Positions 14,124-17,109 of a DNA stretch of 17,109 bases are shown here, in pieces. This stretch comes from Lachnospiraceae bacterium (GTDB lineage Bacteria; Bacillota; Clostridia; Lachnospirales; Lachnospiraceae), in contig DMCJ01000138.1 of assembly GCA_003446735.1 (NCBI GenBank), forward strand, positions 1 to 17,109. The letters are read 5' to 3'. The position numbers were made by a program, and so were the translations under genes. Positions within the stretch are counted from its first letter, which is position 1; each line of letters begins with the position of its first letter. Under the pieces are notes generated by a model that was not told the origin of the DNA, did not search any database, and saw nothing but the letters and a program-made list of their open reading frames with translations.

Positions 14124-16484
14124 ATGTTTAATTTCTTAATCGAATACCAGCTCGATATCATGCTCATACTCTGCGGAAGCTGCGGTATACTTGCCCTGCT
14201 TCTCGCCTTTACGCATTTTCTTCCCGCTCGAAGAAAAAAGATCCTCATTCTTATGGAACTCATCGCCTTATTTTTATTATGGTTTGACAGACAGGCATAT
14301 ATATACGCCGGTGTTGCGGGACTTAAAGGATATGTCATGGTCCGCGTCAGCAATCTTCTCGTCTTCTTTTTAACGCCCGCCGTAGTATTCGGATTTAATC
14401 TCTATCTTACCGACTGGCTGCTTACCGAAGGAAAACTACCCTCCGTTCCCAAACGTCTCAGGATCGTGGCATACCTGTCCATAGCGGGTATGGCGCTTTC
14501 CGTAGTGTCCGCACTCACCGATCTTTATTATTACTTTGACGCAAGCAATACCTACCACAGAGGACAGTTCTTCTTTATTGCCTATATCATCCCCATTATA
14601 TGTCCCATCACGCAATACACGGTCATAAGACAGTATAAAAAGATCTTCAGCAGACTCATTTATACTTCCATGGTTCTCTATATATTTGTACCTATAATTT
14701 CCGCCGTGATCCAGGCTTTCGCTTACGGGATCTCCCTTGTAAATATGTCCATGGTCTTAGTATCCATAAGTTTATATATATTCACTTATCTCGACATCAA
14801 TAATGAAGTCATAAGAGCCCACAATATCGAACTTGAAAATATGCAGGGTGAAAACTTAAAACTCCAGAGGATCTTCCATCAGACTGCGACCTCCTTTGTT
14901 TCCGCTGTAGAAAAAAAAGACGAACGGATCAGGGGGATTTCGTCCATGACTGCCGAATTTGCCAGGAAACTTGCCGTAAGCGCCCATAAAAGCGAAGAAG
15001 AGTGCGATATGGTATATTATGCTGCCCTGCTTCACGATGTCGGCCGCATCGGCATTCCCGACAGTGTGATCGCAAACGAAAACGATCCGGATCCTCATGA
15101 TGCGGAAGTACTTAAGCAGATGCCCGTCATCGGAAGGGAGATATTGTCAAGCATCACCGAATTCCCTTATCTGGCACAAAGCGCCTATTCATTCAGGGAA
15201 AAATATAACGGTACCGGATATCCCGAAGGGCTTAAAGGCGAAGAGATCCCCGAAATATCCAGGATCATAGCCGTAGCTGATGCATATATTTCAATGACCA
15301 CAAGCAGCAATGGTCATAACGCCCTTCCTGACTTCGTTATAAGAGAGGCCTTTATCAAGGGAGCAGGCGAGGAATTCGACCCCACCTATGCCAACCTTAT
15401 GGTAAAGATCATCGATTCCGACACCGATATAGCCGCATCCGAAGACAGCTACACCCTTGAGAGCAGCTTAAAATGCGGGGAATACAGGCATACCGTATCG
15501 GTCGGTATACCCGTTGAAGGAGAAGAAAGAAAGATCACATTTAAGTCCTTCTCCAATCTCGACGGAAAGAACGGTTTTTCCGCTCCTTCACTGATTCTTT
15601 TTGACTCATATGACAGAAGGGTCCACACCGACGAAAAGACCATAAACGTATATAAATATCTTGAGTACGGCGAACTCTGGTTTGACGACCACATCATATC
15701 TACTGCCGCCAGGAAGATTGAAGTGCGAAATGTCACAAAAAAAGCAGGTCCGCCCCATGACTACGAAATAACCGCCGGCAGATTTGAAGACCACGTAAAG
15801 ATCGTAATGACCGGACCCGAATGTACCAAGGAACTCATTATAGCTCTTTTTGATCGTTCAAAATCTTTCTATATAGGCATTACCGGTGAGAACTGCGATA
15901 TAAATGACATAAAGGTCGAAACCACCGGCAAATCACCGGGCATCGGCGATATACCGAGAATAGCCGAGGAGATCAGCTACATCGACCATCTTGAATCCGA
16001 CATAAACAATGTTCAGATCGATCATACCCGATCCGCTTCAACCATCGGTATCAGGCTCTCTCAGAGGCTAAAACTCACTTTCCATACAATGAGCCTTCCG
16101 GGGGCTAATCTTATATGGCAATGCCCTTATATCGTATTTTTCCACTCGGGTGACGGACAGGTTAACGGCCCTGCCTACCATGAATATGCCCTTATAAAAC
16201 TAAACGGTGAAAATGAAGGAGATTTCAAATACTCCCAGAACAGGTTTAAGATGAAAAAGACGGAGGATTTTCCCGGATGGGAGATCTGGCGCGAAAAGAA
16301 TAAAAAAGGTCTTGAAGTCGAAGTATTGATCGAGAAAAAAGGAAACCGTATTACTACTAAGACCACTAACCTCGGTATTGATATAGACAACATCACTACC
16401 ATAGACGAGGATGTGGAAAACGTATATGTGGCCATCACAGGCGATCAGGTAGCCCTGACGGATATCCGTATCAAAAGACGCTAG
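14124..16484 (+). CDS. 7TM protein with degenerate HD-GYP domain and tandem C-terminal beta-rich repeats
   Basis: The 786-residue protein starts at the ATG 5 nt after AAAGGAG (14112-14118). Residues 10-225 hold seven membrane segments and a short coiled coil follows (226-250). The HD-GYP-like domain (about 255-430) keeps H304-D305 (HDVGR) and a GYP-like segment FREKYNGTGYP (357-367). Against its neighbour, the first metal His is Ile, the middle His is Met, the HH pair is F357-R358, and D of DGxGYP is N362; the ADxFDAL motif reads ADAYISM. The site is thus probably inactive. Two repeats (about 450-602 and 640-786) follow, each ending in a similar signature (FYIGITGENCDINDIKVE and VYVAITGDQVALTDIRIK). 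They look like beta-sandwich ligand-binding domains and lie on the cytosolic side. It is the last gene of the operon, and a terminator follows. Confidence 0.85.
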   Translation: MFNFLIEYQLDIMLILCGSCGILALLLAFTHFLPARRKKILILMELIALFLLWFDRQAYIYAGVAGLKGYVMVRVSNLLVFFLTPAVVFGFNLYLTDWLLTEGKLPSVPKRLRIVAYLSIAGMALSVVSALTDLYYYFDASNTYHRGQFFFIAYIIPIICPITQYTVIRQYKKIFSRLIYTSMVLYIFVPIISAVIQAFAYGISLVNMSMVLVSISLYIFTYLDINNEVIRAHNIELENMQGENLKLQRIFHQTATSFVSAVEKKDERIRGISSMTAEFARKLAVSAHKSEEECDMVYYAALLHDVGRIGIPDSVIANENDPDPHDAEVLKQMPVIGREILSSITEFPYLAQSAYSFREKYNGTGYPEGLKGEEIPEISRIIAVADAYISMTTSSNGHNALPDFVIREAFIKGAGEEFDPTYANLMVKIIDSDTDIAASEDSYTLESSLKCGEYRHTVSVGIPVEGEERKITFKSFSNLDGKNGFSAPSLILFDSYDRRVHTDEKTINVYKYLEYGELWFDDHIISTAARKIEVRNVTKKAGPPHDYEITAGRFEDHVKIVMTGPECTKELIIALFDRSKSFYIGITGENCDINDIKVETTGKSPGIGDIPRIAEEISYIDHLESDINNVQIDHTRSASTIGIRLSQRLKLTFHTMSLPGANLIWQCPYIVFFHSGDGQVNGPAYHEYALIKLNGENEGDFKYSQNRFKMKKTEDFPGWEIWREKNKKGLEVEVLIEKKGNRITTKTTNLGIDIDNITTIDEDVENVYVAITGDQVALTDIRIKRR

Positions 16485-16543
16485 AGCCTGTCAGAGCAGC
16501 CACAGCATTTAAACGAAAGCGACGATAAAACAATAGCGACGAC

Positions 16544-16573
16544 AAAAGACCACCGGATTTCCGGTGGTCTTTT
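16544..16573. terminator. Bidirectional intrinsic terminator
   Basis: AAAAGACCACCGGA (16544-16557) pairs perfectly with TCCGGTGGTCTTTT (16560-16573), giving 14-bp arms with a T-run on both strands. It ends the signalling operon on the plus strand and folA on the minus strand, lying 5 nt after the folA stop. The stretch 16485-16543 before it shows no other feature. Confidence 0.9.
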
Positions 16574-16578
16574 CATTC

Positions 16579-17082
16579 TCATCTTTTCCTCTCATATGTT
16601 ACGAAACTGTAGCATATGTCAAAACATGTAAGCTCGTCGGAGCAATCCGTTATCTCCCATGACGGATCCTCATCAAGGTCCGGGAAATACGTATCTGCCT
16701 CATATCCGGCTTCTATCTTCGTAAGGATCGCTTTATCGCAATCTTCAATGAGCTGTCTGTATATGCTCTCTCCGCCGATCACAAAGACTTCTTTTTCCGG
16801 AAATTCTTCGTTTAGAGCGGCAAGCTTTTCTTTAAGCTCTTCTAAGGAATTGACTACTGTAACGTCTTTGGGCTTATAGTCCTTATTGGCTGTCATCACT
16901 ATATTGATCCTGTTAGGCAAAGGCTTTTGCTGCGGGAAGCTTTCGAGTGTCTTTCTTCCCATTACCACGATATGTCCCGTGGTAGTCTCCCTGAAATGCT
17001 TCATATCATTCGGGATACTCACAAGGAGCTTGTTTTTATTGCCTATAGCCCAGTTTTTATCAACTGCTGCGATTATAACCAA
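16579..17082 (-). CDS. folA: Dihydrofolate reductase
   Basis: The 167-residue protein reduces dihydrofolate to tetrahydrofolate with NADPH. Its motifs are NWAIGNKN (10-17), SIPNDMKHF (22-30) with catalytic D26, VVMGRKTLESFP (39-50), PLPNRINIV (54-62) and VIGGESIY (101-108). The usual Trp of the W-x-L/I-P segment, W22 in E. coli, aligns with Val21. The start is TTG at 17082-17080: GGGAG lies 8 nt before it, and no ATG lies in frame between this site and the window edge. The ORF stays open to the window edge, so an upstream start cannot be excluded. It is convergent with the signalling operon. In many Firmicutes the gene before folA is thyA, but too little is visible to tell. Confidence 0.92.
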   Translation of the reverse strand: MVIIAAVDKNWAIGNKNKLLVSIPNDMKHFRETTTGHIVVMGRKTLESFPQQKPLPNRINIVMTANKDYKPKDVTVVNSLEELKEKLAALNEEFPEKEVFVIGGESIYRQLIEDCDKAILTKIEAGYEADTYFPDLDEDPSWEITDCSDELTCFDICYSFVTYERKR

Positions 17083-17109
17083 TGTCTGATCTCCCTGAAA
17101 CTGCTGTCT

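Noticed and set aside
17073..17109. End of an upstream gene (such as thyA) overlapping the folA start
   Set aside because: One frame reads about 11 residues to a TAA and another about 15 to a TGA, but neither matches the conserved thymidylate synthase C-terminus; too short to support.

Overview
The window reads as chromosomal DNA of an anaerobic Firmicute, most likely Lachnospiraceae (Butyrivibrio or Pseudobutyrivibrio-like). This is inferred from the type III glutamine synthetase, the many c-di-GMP proteins, strong AGGAGG-type ribosome binding sites, near-consensus sigma-70 promoters with 17-bp spacers, and moderate GC content. I recognised no insertion sequence, phage gene, tRNA, rRNA or CRISPR array.

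Region 1 (1-1546) is a nitrogen-regulation-like locus. It holds the 5' end of glnN on the minus strand, with its own promoter followed at once by an intrinsic terminator in the leader. Next comes a 21-codon micro-gene (417-482, minus) with a strong RBS, its own promoter and its own terminator. A divergent LysR-type regulator (677-1546) follows. A T-N11-A dyad lies between the divergent promoters, near -66 of the micro-gene promoter, so the micro-gene transcript looks like the LysR target.

Region 2 (1565-5194) has a membrane-bound GGDEF diguanylate cyclase (minus). Divergent from it is a two-gene ABC transporter operon (ATPase and a large ABC-2-type permease) whose promoter carries a perfect 19-bp dyad over the -10 box.

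Region 3 (5222-6770, minus) is a three-gene operon: a small HAD-like hydrolase, an unknown 113-residue acidic protein, and TrmO (tRNA m6t6A37 methyltransferase).

Region 4 (6852-16573, plus) is the main accessory block, a four-gene signalling operon ending at a strong terminator. Its genes are: (a) an HD-GYP c-di-GMP phosphodiesterase with an ECF-S-component-like membrane domain and an extracytoplasmic sensor domain; (b) a 1428-residue hybrid histidine kinase with a 14-blade outside propeller, HisKA, HATPase, receiver and HPt; (c) a response regulator with a dead receiver fused to an intact one; (d) a 7TM protein with a degenerate HD-GYP domain and two C-terminal beta-rich repeats. Together they carry every phosphorelay step (His, Asp, His, Asp) but no DNA-binding output. 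Signal flow may therefore end in c-di-GMP turnover or in protein-protein contacts rather than transcription. This is the best candidate for an undescribed system here.

Region 5 (16579-17109, minus) is folA (dihydrofolate reductase) with a TTG start, convergent with the signalling operon and sharing its terminator. At least three genes appear to start with TTG (trmO, the first HD-GYP gene and folA), and a fourth (the hybrid kinase) may.
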